A DNA stretch of 44,582 bases, taken from a virus. The position numbers and the translations under genes were made by a program. Where the stretch lies: positions 1-44,582 of the IMG/VR virus record IMGVR_UViG_3300027906_001946; one strand, given 5' to 3'. Below, one piece after another: positions 16,486 through 24,757 of the stretch. A model generated the notes under the pieces. That model was not told the DNA's origin and searched no databases. It saw only the letters and a list, made by a program, of their open reading frames with translations. The number at the start of each line of letters is the position of its first letter. The first letter of the stretch is position 1.

Positions 16486-16671
16486 TTAATCATTTAACTT
16501 TTTCTTTATGTTCCTTCTCTCATATTGAAGTAAGGATAATTGACGTTCAAGTTCATATTCTATTGTGCGTAAATTACCAACCAAATAAGATTCCCACTCA
16601 TTACCTTCAATCAAATCATGTAGATGTGCTACATGTTCTAGAGCAAATACTAGTTTAGTTTGATCATTCAT
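16486..16671 (-). CDS. 61-residue helical protein
   Basis: Start chosen at the ATG at 16671, overlapping the upstream stop by 8 bases and preceded by AGATGAG; a more upstream ATG at 16713 would sit deep in the neighbouring gene. The product (MNDQTKLVFALEHVAHLHDL...) is predicted helical with a basic C-terminus (ERRNIKKKLND). Function not recognised. Confidence 0.55.
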   Translation of the reverse strand: MNDQTKLVFALEHVAHLHDLIEGNEWESYLVGNLRTIEYELERQLSLLQYERRNIKKKLND

Positions 16672-16846
16672 TCTCATCTTTACTCCTCTTCCAATCAACA
16701 TACATCTGACCATAGATCATACCTTCATGGGATTTAATATCCCTACCCTCAAGCAACTCTATTTGTTGCTTAGATAACTTACCCTTCATAGTATCAAGAT
16801 ACTGCTTTTCCCAATTAGGGATTTCTTTAATGTATTCTTTAGTCAT
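16664..16846 (-). CDS. Small hypothetical protein, paralogue of 15409-15654
   Basis: 60 residues. NWEKQY, QIELLEGR and GQMYVDWKR align in order with NWREEY, QLELLENG and GAMYNKWKK of the gene at 15409, so the two are probably duplicates flanking three unrelated small genes. It starts two bases after the CobT-like stop, so it should be translated from the same message. Function not recognised. Confidence 0.65.
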   Translation of the reverse strand: MTKEYIKEIPNWEKQYLDTMKGKLSKQQIELLEGRDIKSHEGMIYGQMYVDWKRSKDENE

Positions 16847-16848
16847 AA

Positions 16849-19047
16849 TTAAGCCACCAGTGAAATGAATTCTCCAAGAACTTTCTTGTTTAGTTTTTTA
16901 GTCTTAAGAGATTTAGCAAATGCTCTTTTGATTTGTGCTTTAGTTGCATCTTCTTGAACTTCAAACTCAGCATCATCTGCAAGGTTATCAGAAGAAAGTG
17001 CAAAATATGCATCATATCCAGACTTAGTGATTGTGAAACTTTTTTGTTTCTTCCAATCTCTTTCTATTTTAGAATAATCATCAGTATACTCCATATGATA
17101 CATTCTAGCAAATCTTAAAGCATCTCTTTTTTCTATAACACGAATACCAATGAAGTTAACTGTAGGAAATTTATCCTTAAGATTTTTAAGTAAAGCATCT
17201 GTAAATTCATGATAACTCCATCCAAACCTATAGGTTTTACCAACACTACGATCTCTCAAGAATGAATGTTCACCATTACAGTTTCTGCATCCTAGAAACT
17301 CATCATTTTCCCAATGACGTTTTACATTAACACGATATGGTAATTGATAGGCCTCACCATCAGTAAGAATAATACATTGAACCTTTTCAACTTTATTTTG
17401 TTTTTGAAAATGAGGAAGAATCTGGTGTAGTGCAACTAGACTCTCATTCAAAGGAGTTCCAGATAAAGATAATCTACGAGGAAAATTATAAAAAGTCGTA
17501 GTATAACCACTATACCTCATACATGAACCAAAAGATGTAGCAAGTCTCCAAACATTAATCATTTGATGTTCTAATGTTTTTGAATTTACCTTACTAGTAA
17601 GCATATTCATTAAAGCAAATTTATTATCTACATGAAGATGACCCTCTTTTCCTTCATAATGTTCTACCCTTTCTTTAAATAACTCAGAATCCCTACCATA
17701 ATATTCTTGACTACTATACCATTCATTACTAAATGCATAAACTTCAAATGGTATAGAAACTTTTCTACAGAACCAAACTAGGTTATAAAGTTGCTTAATA
17801 GTATCAAGCATAACTCTATTCATAGAACCAGACCAATCTAATATAAAGACCAATCCATGATTTTTACCATCAGGTAATACAGTTATCTTCTTAAAGAGAT
17901 CCTCGTTATATCTGTAAGTATGAAGCTTCGCTGTATCGAGAACCCCAGTGCGACTAGTAGCAGCACGAGCATAACTCGAAGCTGCCTTACGAGATTCAAA
18001 CTCTTTGACAAGATAATTGACTTCTTTTTGTGCATCTCTTTTAAATTTATTAAAGTCTGAATCTACAAAATCAAATATTCCTTTTGGAAATACATCTGTT
18101 TCTAAACGATGTTCATCTTTATCCCACTCTGCTGCTCTAGCATTATAGTATTCATCAATCTCAGCATGAACCTCAGAGTTCTTAGCAATTATAGTATCAA
18201 GATTTACTTTTGGCAATTCAGTATAAACATTTTCATGCCCTTGAGTATTTACTAAATCCTTCAATCTTTCCTCTAAAGATTCTGCTGTTTGAACTTCTAT
18301 ATCTTTAGGAAACTCAGGTATCTGATCGCTATGGGTGCTACCATTCTCCATGTCAATTGACTGTGATGGTTTCTTATCAGATTCAGTTTCTTCACCTTCT
18401 TGATCCTCATACTCAGTAGTATCCTCACCCAAATCAGGAGCTTTTGATTCCATTTCCATTTCCATCTGCTCCTCTGCTTCATCCATATGTTCCTTTTCAC
18501 TTTCTTGCTCTTGCATACAATATTGATATACTACTCTTGCAGCATTTTCCATATCTTCAAAAGTCTCAGCAGATCCAACTAAATCGACAATCTCCTTTTC
18601 ACTAGTTGTAAAAGGTATATCAACGAACGAACCAATCTTGTAATATAGATTAATCCGATCAGCAAGATTAAAAGTATCAATATCTTCATTTTCTATTTGA
18701 AAAAAATCTTTATCACTAAGTTCAGTATAACCTCTATAAAAGGTCTTGGCAATTCCCATATACTTACGCTTCATCAATTTCTCAATTCTTGCATCCTCGC
18801 ATACATTTACAATATCATGTGGAATATCTTTTGGAGGATCTTGATCAGGTGTAAAGAGTGCGTGACCAACCTCATGACTTACAAGCATATCATATACTCT
18901 ATCACTTGCTTTCTCCCACATAGGAAGAGTTAACACACGAGTATGAACATTGAATTGTGCTGTCTCACATTGCTTATGCTCTACTACTAGATCTTCAGTA
19001 GCAAGCAACTTTGCTAGTTGTGACTTGATTTCTTGCTGAACTGCCAT
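16849..19047 (-). CDS. cobT: CobT-like VWA-domain protein with a zinc-peptidase motif
   Basis: 732 residues. The N-terminal domain contains SHEVGHALF (HExxH motif, residues 58-62) followed by a CEDARIEKLMKRKY helix, as in gluzincin-like CobT relatives. A long acidic linker (EEQMEMEMESK, TTEYEDQEGEETESDKK) joins it to a C-terminal von Willebrand A domain with an intact MIDAS DWSGS near residue 402 and a conserved ILTDGEAY strand. VWA proteins of this type partner with MoxR/CobS ATPases to remodel proteins or insert metals. The CobS-like gene lies 1.5 kb downstream on the same strand. Whether the HEVGH site cleaves anything is unknown. Confidence 0.88.
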   Translation of the reverse strand: MAVQQEIKSQLAKLLATEDLVVEHKQCETAQFNVHTRVLTLPMWEKASDRVYDMLVSHEVGHALFTPDQDPPKDIPHDIVNVCEDARIEKLMKRKYMGIAKTFYRGYTELSDKDFFQIENEDIDTFNLADRINLYYKIGSFVDIPFTTSEKEIVDLVGSAETFEDMENAARVVYQYCMQEQESEKEHMDEAEEQMEMEMESKAPDLGEDTTEYEDQEGEETESDKKPSQSIDMENGSTHSDQIPEFPKDIEVQTAESLEERLKDLVNTQGHENVYTELPKVNLDTIIAKNSEVHAEIDEYYNARAAEWDKDEHRLETDVFPKGIFDFVDSDFNKFKRDAQKEVNYLVKEFESRKAASSYARAATSRTGVLDTAKLHTYRYNEDLFKKITVLPDGKNHGLVFILDWSGSMNRVMLDTIKQLYNLVWFCRKVSIPFEVYAFSNEWYSSQEYYGRDSELFKERVEHYEGKEGHLHVDNKFALMNMLTSKVNSKTLEHQMINVWRLATSFGSCMRYSGYTTTFYNFPRRLSLSGTPLNESLVALHQILPHFQKQNKVEKVQCIILTDGEAYQLPYRVNVKRHWENDEFLGCRNCNGEHSFLRDRSVGKTYRFGWSYHEFTDALLKNLKDKFPTVNFIGIRVIEKRDALRFARMYHMEYTDDYSKIERDWKKQKSFTITKSGYDAYFALSSDNLADDAEFEVQEDATKAQIKRAFAKSLKTKKLNKKVLGEFISLVA

Positions 19048-19216
19048 GTTTGTTTTCGTCTGATATACCCATAATACTAGAAGACCTCCGCTTCTTGGAG
19101 GTCATGTAACGCATCTTAACATTTTGTAACTTTTGCTTTGCTTGACGCAATGCCTGTGGTTTGAGAGTTCTTTTACTCTCCTTCTTACTATGATGTTGCC
19201 AATTAGGAACTTTCAT
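18995..19216 (-). CDS. Possible small basic protein overlapping the cobT-like start
   Basis: 73 residues from an ATG at 19216 (an upstream in-frame ATG exists at 19243). The product is strongly basic (KVPNWQHHSKKESKR, KPQALRQAKQKLQ). It overlaps the preceding small gene by 14 bases and the CobT-like gene by 53 bases, which is unusually long here. It may be a genuine K/R-rich protein or a chance frame. Confidence 0.35.
   Translation of the reverse strand: MKVPNWQHHSKKESKRTLKPQALRQAKQKLQNVKMRYMTSKKRRSSSIMGISDENKHGSSARNQVTTSKVACY
19082..19102 (-). other. Hairpin in the cobT-like leader
   Basis: A perfect 7-bp inverted repeat (GACCTCC / GGAGGTC) with a 7-base loop lies 35 bases before the CobT-like ATG. 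There is no T-run, so it is more likely a translational or mRNA-stability element than a terminator; the 3' arm contains GGAGG, which could hide a ribosome-binding sequence. Confidence 0.4.
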
Positions 19217-19346
19217 CTTCGTTACCCCACTGTTCGGATTCACCCGTTGTCATACCTCCACAGACAGTATACGCATTAGGGTCAGCAGTGTCAACTGGGT
19301 TTAATACTGCTGGATTGCTTCCTTGCTGAACGCAACTACTAATCAT
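19203..19346 (-). CDS. 47-residue small protein after the epimerase
   Basis: ATG at 19346 overlaps the epimerase stop by 8 bases (ATGATTAG), and the stop TAA is at 19203-19205. The product begins MISSCVQQGSNPAVLNPVD, has two cysteines and an acidic end, and shows no membrane segment. Function not recognised. Coupling to the epimerase is the main support. Confidence 0.5.
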   Translation of the reverse strand: MISSCVQQGSNPAVLNPVDTADPNAYTVCGGMTTGESEQWGNEDESS

Positions 19347-20082
19347 CTGATTTTACGGTATCCAGAATATTTATCATTGGCATCCATCCAGTGCTAGCTA
19401 TAATAGAAATATCTGCCACATTATCATCCACCTCACCAGGAGTATAATCCTTAACTGGTAGATCACCTCTACCAAATGCTTCTGCCAATTTTCTTACTGG
19501 AATAGATTCTCCATATCCAACTGGAACAGGGCCACATATAGTGCTAGGAGCAAGATACCTGATAGCACGACAAACATCCTTTACATGAATCCAGTCTCTT
19601 TTATGGTTTGTCACATATGGTGCAGTTCCTTCCTTTAACATACCATACATCATATTATCCCGACTATCAGGGCCATAAACCGTTGTAAACCTCATTCCTA
19701 CGCTGTTAGGGGGTGCCATTTGTTCATTGATCCATTTACTCATTGCATAAGGATTATTCCAATACGCACCATCTACGGCACTGGAAGAAGCATATAAAAG
19801 TCTTGTATTAGTGTCTCTACACCAATCAAACAATCGTTTTGTCTTTACTACATTGTTCTCATAATACTCTTCAGGTTTCTCAAGACTCTCACGAATGTCT
19901 GCCCATGCTGCGAGATGAACTACAAGATCATAATCACCTGATTCCATCTTACCACTAATATTAAAATCACCCACATCGTCTGGATGATCCAAACCATGAA
20001 CTTGATATCCAAGTTCCTTTCTCCAGTCGGCAAATACATACCGACCAATAAAACCTCTATGCCCTGTTACTAATACTTTCAT
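19339..20082 (-). CDS. NAD-dependent sugar epimerase/dehydratase (extended SDR)
   Basis: 247 residues from the ATG at 20082, which overlaps the dehydrogenase stop as ATGA. The N-terminus has the nucleotide-binding TGHRGFIG motif; then come the HLAAWAD segment, SSSAVDG strand and catalytic YAMSK (YxxxK), and RDWIHVKDV, all typical of UDP-sugar epimerases or dehydratases. At 247 residues it is shorter than GalE-type enzymes (about 310-340), with a trimmed C-terminal substrate domain. It probably modifies a nucleotide sugar, acting with the dehydrogenase next door; the exact sugar cannot be read. Confidence 0.85.
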   Translation of the reverse strand: MKVLVTGHRGFIGRYVFADWRKELGYQVHGLDHPDDVGDFNISGKMESGDYDLVVHLAAWADIRESLEKPEEYYENNVVKTKRLFDWCRDTNTRLLYASSSAVDGAYWNNPYAMSKWINEQMAPPNSVGMRFTTVYGPDSRDNMMYGMLKEGTAPYVTNHKRDWIHVKDVCRAIRYLAPSTICGPVPVGYGESIPVRKLAEAFGRGDLPVKDYTPGEVDDNVADISIIASTGWMPMINILDTVKSDD

Positions 20083-20867
20083 GTCACTGGCCAATCAATA
20101 ACTTTTCTAATTTGTTTATTATACTGCCATACTTCTTTTAGCATGTCAGCATTTACCCCATGAGATTCCATCTGAACAATCAAGGAGTTAAGGTCTTTAG
20201 GGAAACACGTTCCACCAAATCCCCTATCATTATCTATACCAGGAACCTTGGTATGGGATTTACCTATTCTACTATCTGCAGTTACTCCCTCACAAACTGT
20301 ATCATAATCCATTCCAACTGCTTGGCATAAGTCATATATCTTATTAAAATATGCTACCTTATATGCAAGGAAGGTGTTCGAGAAATATTTAATTGCTTCA
20401 CTCTCATCAGAAGTTGTAATGAAACTTGGGATGTGTGAAAAATGCTGATCAAAGAAAGTAACAAACTCAGAACACAATTCCATATCACCACCAACAATAT
20501 TCCTCTCAGATTTAGCAAAATCTGCTATAGCATTTCTTGCAGTCAGAAACTCTGGATTATGAATTACATTATGCCTTTCAGAATACTTCTTAGTAGTTCC
20601 AACAGGAACAGTAGATTTAATTACAAAAGTTCCTATCACATTCTCTGGTAAATTATCAAAGAAATTATCCAGTATTGATAAATCACATTCCCCTCCTTCT
20701 CTCATAGGAGTAGGAAGACAAACAAAAATAAAATCTTGAAGGATAACTTCCCCTAATGTATTAAGAGATCTATTTTTATCAACATCATAGACCTTACATT
20801 CTACTTTATCACGTAGGTTTTGATATACTGCATTACCTACAAAGCCATTACCAACAATTCCAATCAT
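20079..20867 (-). CDS. UDP-glucose/GDP-mannose-type dehydrogenase, shortened
   Basis: 262 residues against roughly 390-450 for the family. The NAD-binding domain (IGIVGNGFVGNAV), the CLPTPM loop, STVPVGTTKKY and the central domain with catalytic cysteine (GFGGTCFPKD, near residue 222) are all present. The C-terminal UDP-sugar-binding domain is absent, although the reading frame is intact. Such enzymes oxidise a nucleotide sugar to its uronic acid. The missing domain may be supplied by a partner, or the substrate may differ. Coupled to both gene 46 and the epimerase. Confidence 0.82.
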   Translation of the reverse strand: MIGIVGNGFVGNAVYQNLRDKVECKVYDVDKNRSLNTLGEVILQDFIFVCLPTPMREGGECDLSILDNFFDNLPENVIGTFVIKSTVPVGTTKKYSERHNVIHNPEFLTARNAIADFAKSERNIVGGDMELCSEFVTFFDQHFSHIPSFITTSDESEAIKYFSNTFLAYKVAYFNKIYDLCQAVGMDYDTVCEGVTADSRIGKSHTKVPGIDNDRGFGGTCFPKDLNSLIVQMESHGVNADMLKEVWQYNKQIRKVIDWPVT

Positions 20868-22576
20868 GATACCATCCTGCTAAATCCTTTAAGTTTTTCA
20901 AATCGAATGTGATCTTCAAATTTATCTTCTAATCCAGTTTTATGAGATATGATAAAGATATTAGCATCTTTTATTACATATCGGATAATCTTTAAAAATT
21001 CCTCAGTTCCTTGACCATCTAATGAACTATCGAACACTTCATCCAATATCATTAAGTTGGTTGAGACTGAATTCTTAAACTTAGCCACTTCCCTCCAAGT
21101 GAAGAGAAGTGCTAAATCAATTCTTTGCTTTTCACCTTCACTAAACGATGCATAAGAAAAATCCTCATGTATTGGGGATTGAATAGTTTCGTTAAACTCC
21201 TCATCAAGTGTAAAGTTTATGTAGAAATCCATCATCTGTAGATAACGGTTTACTTGTTGATTTATCAACGGTAAATACTTCTTGATGATTTTAGTCTTAA
21301 CTCCTCCATCTTTCAATAGACCGTATGTGAAATTGTAATATTTGATTTTGTCTTTATGTGAGACTAAATTGTCATAGGTCTCCTGGAGATTCTCCTTGAA
21401 TGTTTCTAACTTGTCATGCTCAGTATTTCTGTTTTCAAGTTGACTGGTAAGTGTTTGAATTTCAGATTCCAGTTCTCTGACCTGTCTCTGGCAAGCAGAT
21501 ACAGTTGTATTGTTTTTAGAAATGCCATGCGTGAGTTTAGTGATCTCCTTTGATAAGTTTGTAAATTGACGCTCTCGCTCTTGTTCCGTTTTAATTGCTT
21601 CTTCTAGTTTATCATAACCAGATTGCAACTCCTTAGCTCTAGTTTGAGCGTCGTCGATTTTATTTATTCTAAAGTCTTCATCTATAGATTGTGTGCAGGT
21701 AGGGCAAACTGTATTTTGTGTGAAGAACTTATGTTCTTTAGTAATAGACGCTACCTTTTGTGATATCTTACCTCTGTAATTATTAAGTTCTACTAACTTT
21801 TCTCCTGCACCCATTACTTCTTGTTGTTCCTTTGTAAGGTCATCAACGTCAGTTTGTATAAGTTGATTCTTCTCAATATTAGTATCAATTTCAGATCCAA
21901 GTATTTTAATTTTATCATTCTTATCTTTAATCCGTTCTTTACCACGAGATTCAATCTCTTCCATAAACTTCTCTTGCATATCAACTTTATCATTAAGAGA
22001 TTCTTTCTTTAATTCTAAAGTTCTAACATCATCTTTAACTACACGTATCTTATCTCTAATAATATTATTCATTGAAGAGAATATTTTAATATCAAGTAAA
22101 TCCTCAATAACCTCTCTACGATTTGTAGCACTCAATTGCATGAAAGGAACAAAAGTGCTACTACCAAGAACTACAATCTGAGTAAAAGATTTATAGTTCA
22201 TCTTCAATACATTCTGCTCTAACCACTTCTGCTGATCATTAGCAGATGATGATTGATCTAATAAAGTATCGTCTCTATAAATCTCAAATACATTTGGTTT
22301 TATTCCTCTTATTACTTTCCATTTAATTGTTCCAATAGAAAAATCTACCTCTACACTACAATCCTTTTCGTTAGTAGAATTAACTAACTGACTTTTATTG
22401 ATCTTACGAAATGGTTTACCAAATAAACTAAAGGTAAGTGCATCCAATACAGTACTCTTACCACTACCATTGTTACCAACAATTAAAGTAGTAGAAGTTC
22501 CTTTAAGGTTAATTTCAGAATATTGATTACCAGTGGAAAGAAAATTCTTCCATTTGATATTTTCAAATAAAATCAT
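20864..22576 (-). CDS. 46: Recombination endonuclease subunit gp46 (SbcC/Rad50-like)
   Basis: 570 residues, as in T4 (560). Walker A GNNGSGKST lies near residue 36, a long coiled coil is interrupted by a zinc hook CPTC near 292, and the C-terminal part has the ABC signature (FSEGEKQRID) near 480 and Walker B (LMILDEVFD) near 515. With gp47 it forms the nuclease that resects double-strand ends for recombination and host DNA degradation. It is separated from gene 47 only by the DUF3110 gene. Assignment secure. Confidence 0.95.
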   Translation of the reverse strand: MILFENIKWKNFLSTGNQYSEINLKGTSTTLIVGNNGSGKSTVLDALTFSLFGKPFRKINKSQLVNSTNEKDCSVEVDFSIGTIKWKVIRGIKPNVFEIYRDDTLLDQSSSANDQQKWLEQNVLKMNYKSFTQIVVLGSSTFVPFMQLSATNRREVIEDLLDIKIFSSMNNIIRDKIRVVKDDVRTLELKKESLNDKVDMQEKFMEEIESRGKERIKDKNDKIKILGSEIDTNIEKNQLIQTDVDDLTKEQQEVMGAGEKLVELNNYRGKISQKVASITKEHKFFTQNTVCPTCTQSIDEDFRINKIDDAQTRAKELQSGYDKLEEAIKTEQERERQFTNLSKEITKLTHGISKNNTTVSACQRQVRELESEIQTLTSQLENRNTEHDKLETFKENLQETYDNLVSHKDKIKYYNFTYGLLKDGGVKTKIIKKYLPLINQQVNRYLQMMDFYINFTLDEEFNETIQSPIHEDFSYASFSEGEKQRIDLALLFTWREVAKFKNSVSTNLMILDEVFDSSLDGQGTEEFLKIIRYVIKDANIFIISHKTGLEDKFEDHIRFEKLKGFSRMVS

Positions 22577-22835
22577 GTTTAGTGTTTGGAGGAATTACAA
22601 TATCATTGGGAGTGATAACGGTATATTCATAACCGTGTTGTTCACACACTCCAATCATCATATCAGGTTCAACTTCAATAACGTGCATTTCTGGATAGTT
22701 ATTATCTTCTAACTGCATAGCATAACGAGTGGCATCATCTTCTTCTTGAAAAAGATATAAGATGTGATTACCATCATCATCTTCAACAGAATATGCACCC
22801 TCATTTTCTTTTCCATGAATTGTCAGAATAAACAT
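22563..22835 (-). CDS. DUF3110-like protein
   Basis: 90 residues. The pattern ENEGAYSVEDDDG, LFQEEDDATRYAMQLED and then NYPEMHVIEV matches DUF3110, a small cyanobacterial family in which a stress-like LF-E-DDA-RYA-LE core is conserved. Function unknown. It sits between genes 47 and 46 and overlaps each by 1-14 bases. Its presence supports a cyanobacterial host. Confidence 0.75.
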   Translation of the reverse strand: MFILTIHGKENEGAYSVEDDDGNHILYLFQEEDDATRYAMQLEDNNYPEMHVIEVEPDMMIGVCEQHGYEYTVITPNDIVIPPNTKHDFI

Positions 22836-23875
22836 CAGACTAACTCACATGCTTCTTGATAGACTGTTTGAAGCATCTCTTGAACTCTCGACTTATCAAG
22901 ATTGATCTCAGATTCTTCTACATACCTATTCAAGATTGAGAGTGTATCTTCAGACTCAAAAGCCTCAAAATCCTCACTCTCTTGTAGTTGGAAATTTTCA
23001 ACTACCTTAAGTTCATGCACATTACTATTATACAACTTATCGATGAATTTTTCAAATTTCTTAGGGCTACTCTTCTTACGAACAATAACCTTTACGATTT
23101 TATTCTCCAATTCACGAGTATCAAATGTTTGATAGTTGTGATCGTTATAATAGATAGTATAGAACATCCTATAAGGATTATTAATAGGAGTATGTTCTAA
23201 AGTTTCTGTATCAAAGATATTAAATCCACGAGTATCTTCCAAGTCATTCCAATACATCTCATAGGGATTACCTAAGTAGTGGATGTTTTCTTGACTTGAT
23301 CTTGTGTGGTAGTGGCCTGAGAAGACTCTTTCAAACTTCTTAAAGAGGTTGCAATCCGTACCTTGTTCCATGACGTAGCCTCTATGAATTCTAAATCCTT
23401 TGAACTCAAGGTGCCCCATCGTGACTCTACAATTTGTCTTTTTAAGAAGTTTAAGAGTGCTTTCTTTATTTTCATTATTGATCCAAGGAACTAGTAATAC
23501 ATTTAGTTTATCAATTTTAATTTCTGTTGCTTCTGAATATATTTTAATATTATCATATTCACGCAACAATAAATCTATTGCATTTACTTCATTTGTATTC
23601 TTATAATATGCAGTATGATTACCAACAATCGTATGAAGATTGCACCCCATATCACGTAGTCTGTCAAAGTAATTAACCTTTGCCCACCCTAGACATGAAA
23701 AATCAACACCCTTTCTACTATCAAAGGTGTCTCCCATATCAACAACGGTAGTAATACCTTCCTTCTCTAAAGTAGGAAAGAATATATCATTATAAAACTT
23801 TAAAAAGTAATCGTGAAAATGTTTTGAATTTTTCCTCGCACCAAAATGTTGGTCGGTAATGATAGCGATTTTCAT
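22835..23875 (-). CDS. 47: Recombination endonuclease subunit gp47 (SbcD/Mre11-like)
   Basis: 346 residues, close to T4 gp47 (339). The calcineurin-like phosphoesterase motifs run in order: TDQHFG (D8, H10), VDMGDTFD, VGNHTAYY, MGHLEF and SGHYHTRS. These bind two metals and carry the nuclease activity; gp46 supplies ATPase and tether. Gene order 47-46 is as in T4 apart from the inserted DUF3110 gene. The ATG at 23875 overlaps the PurS-like stop as ATGA. Confidence 0.95.
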   Translation of the reverse strand: MKIAIITDQHFGARKNSKHFHDYFLKFYNDIFFPTLEKEGITTVVDMGDTFDSRKGVDFSCLGWAKVNYFDRLRDMGCNLHTIVGNHTAYYKNTNEVNAIDLLLREYDNIKIYSEATEIKIDKLNVLLVPWINNENKESTLKLLKKTNCRVTMGHLEFKGFRIHRGYVMEQGTDCNLFKKFERVFSGHYHTRSSQENIHYLGNPYEMYWNDLEDTRGFNIFDTETLEHTPINNPYRMFYTIYYNDHNYQTFDTRELENKIVKVIVRKKSSPKKFEKFIDKLYNSNVHELKVVENFQLQESEDFEAFESEDTLSILNRYVEESEINLDKSRVQEMLQTVYQEACELV

Positions 23876-24195
23876 GCTTCAAACAATGCATGTTTTGATG
23901 TTCCTGCATTATCATTTGATATGTTTCCTATTCCAGTCTCTTCAGTTTCTTCTAGTTTATATTCCCAATCTTCTATCACAGTATTAGCAAGCATCCTATC
24001 AGACAGCAGATCCATTTGTTCTCTTGCTATCTCTTCAGTCTCTGCATCAAACCAAAAATCTATTGCTTTACCTATCCTCAACAAATGAGGTTCTAGTTGT
24101 GGGGCAATTCTTTTGACATTATTCATCACTGCATTACCAGCAGCATCTGATACAGATCCTCTCAACCTGACATGAACGAGTGCTTTAAATCTCAT
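23872..24195 (-). CDS. purS: PurS-like protein (FGAM synthase small subunit)
   Basis: 107 residues. The first 80 match PurS in pattern: FKALVHVRLRGSVSDAAGNAV, a LRIGKAIDF strand and a DRMLANTVIEDWEY end, compared with the usual DP.G..V and LL.N.VIE..... The last 25 residues are an extra polar tail. PurS joins PurL and PurQ to turn FGAR into FGAM in purine synthesis. Cyanophages are known to carry purS among purine genes. No purL or purQ is seen in this window. Alternatively it is a related small ferredoxin-like-fold protein. Confidence 0.75.
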   Translation of the reverse strand: MRFKALVHVRLRGSVSDAAGNAVMNNVKRIAPQLEPHLLRIGKAIDFWFDAETEEIAREQMDLLSDRMLANTVIEDWEYKLEETEETGIGNISNDNAGTSKHALFEA

Positions 24196-24371
24196 TTTTT
24201 AGTAGTGTTGCTACGTGTTCTGTTTATTATTGAAATAAATTTATCACCTGCAAATGTGCCACCAAGACACACATCTATCTCATCACCATCCTTCCAATTG
24301 GTTTCACCATTCATTTTAGTGTGAGTCATTGCTAATTGAATTTGATCAATTACTTTTTGAGTCAATCTCAT
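24192..24371 (-). CDS. 59-residue hypothetical protein
   Basis: Start chosen at 24371, overlapping the upstream stop as ATGA, rather than 30 bases further upstream. The product (MRLTQKVIDQIQLAMTHTKM...) has an N-terminal helix and a strand pair around GDEIDVCLGGTFAGDKF. Function not recognised. It ends on the start of the PurS-like gene. Confidence 0.62.
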   Translation of the reverse strand: MRLTQKVIDQIQLAMTHTKMNGETNWKDGDEIDVCLGGTFAGDKFISIINRTRSNTTKK

Positions 24372-24757
24372 TTTTTCCTCACTGGTACTTGGATTGTCCA
24401 TGATGATGATACTAAATCAACCATATCAAAATTCTTCTTAAACTCCTTTTCTCTTTCTTTCTTTTCCTTTTCCATTGTTAGTTCAATGGTTTCAATACTC
24501 CTCTCACCATAATGAGGTTTCTCTGGATTATGTAAACCCATATAATCTAGTATCGCACCATCTACCATAAAGTAAAGTGCATCCCAAGTAAGTGTTTCTC
24601 TTAGCTGAACTGCAATTCGATCAACATCATTTTCATCAAGATACTCACCAGTTGCTACTGCCTTTGAGTAATCTTCATACTGAGTTAAGAGTTTTGCTCT
24701 TGCTTCTACCAACTTATTAAGATTGATAGTGATCTTCACATCATCATCAAAGGCCAT
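24368..24757 (-). CDS. Hypothetical acidic/helical protein after gene 55
   Basis: 129 residues. An N-terminal strand (VKITINLNKLVEA) is followed by helices, and a strongly charged stretch (TMEKEKKEREKEFKKNFD) near residues 93-110 suggests a surface helix or coiled coil; the C-terminus is basic. It starts exactly on the gene 55 stop. Function not recognised. Confidence 0.68.
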   Translation of the reverse strand: MAFDDDVKITINLNKLVEARAKLLTQYEDYSKAVATGEYLDENDVDRIAVQLRETLTWDALYFMVDGAILDYMGLHNPEKPHYGERSIETIELTMEKEKKEREKEFKKNFDMVDLVSSSWTIQVPVRKK

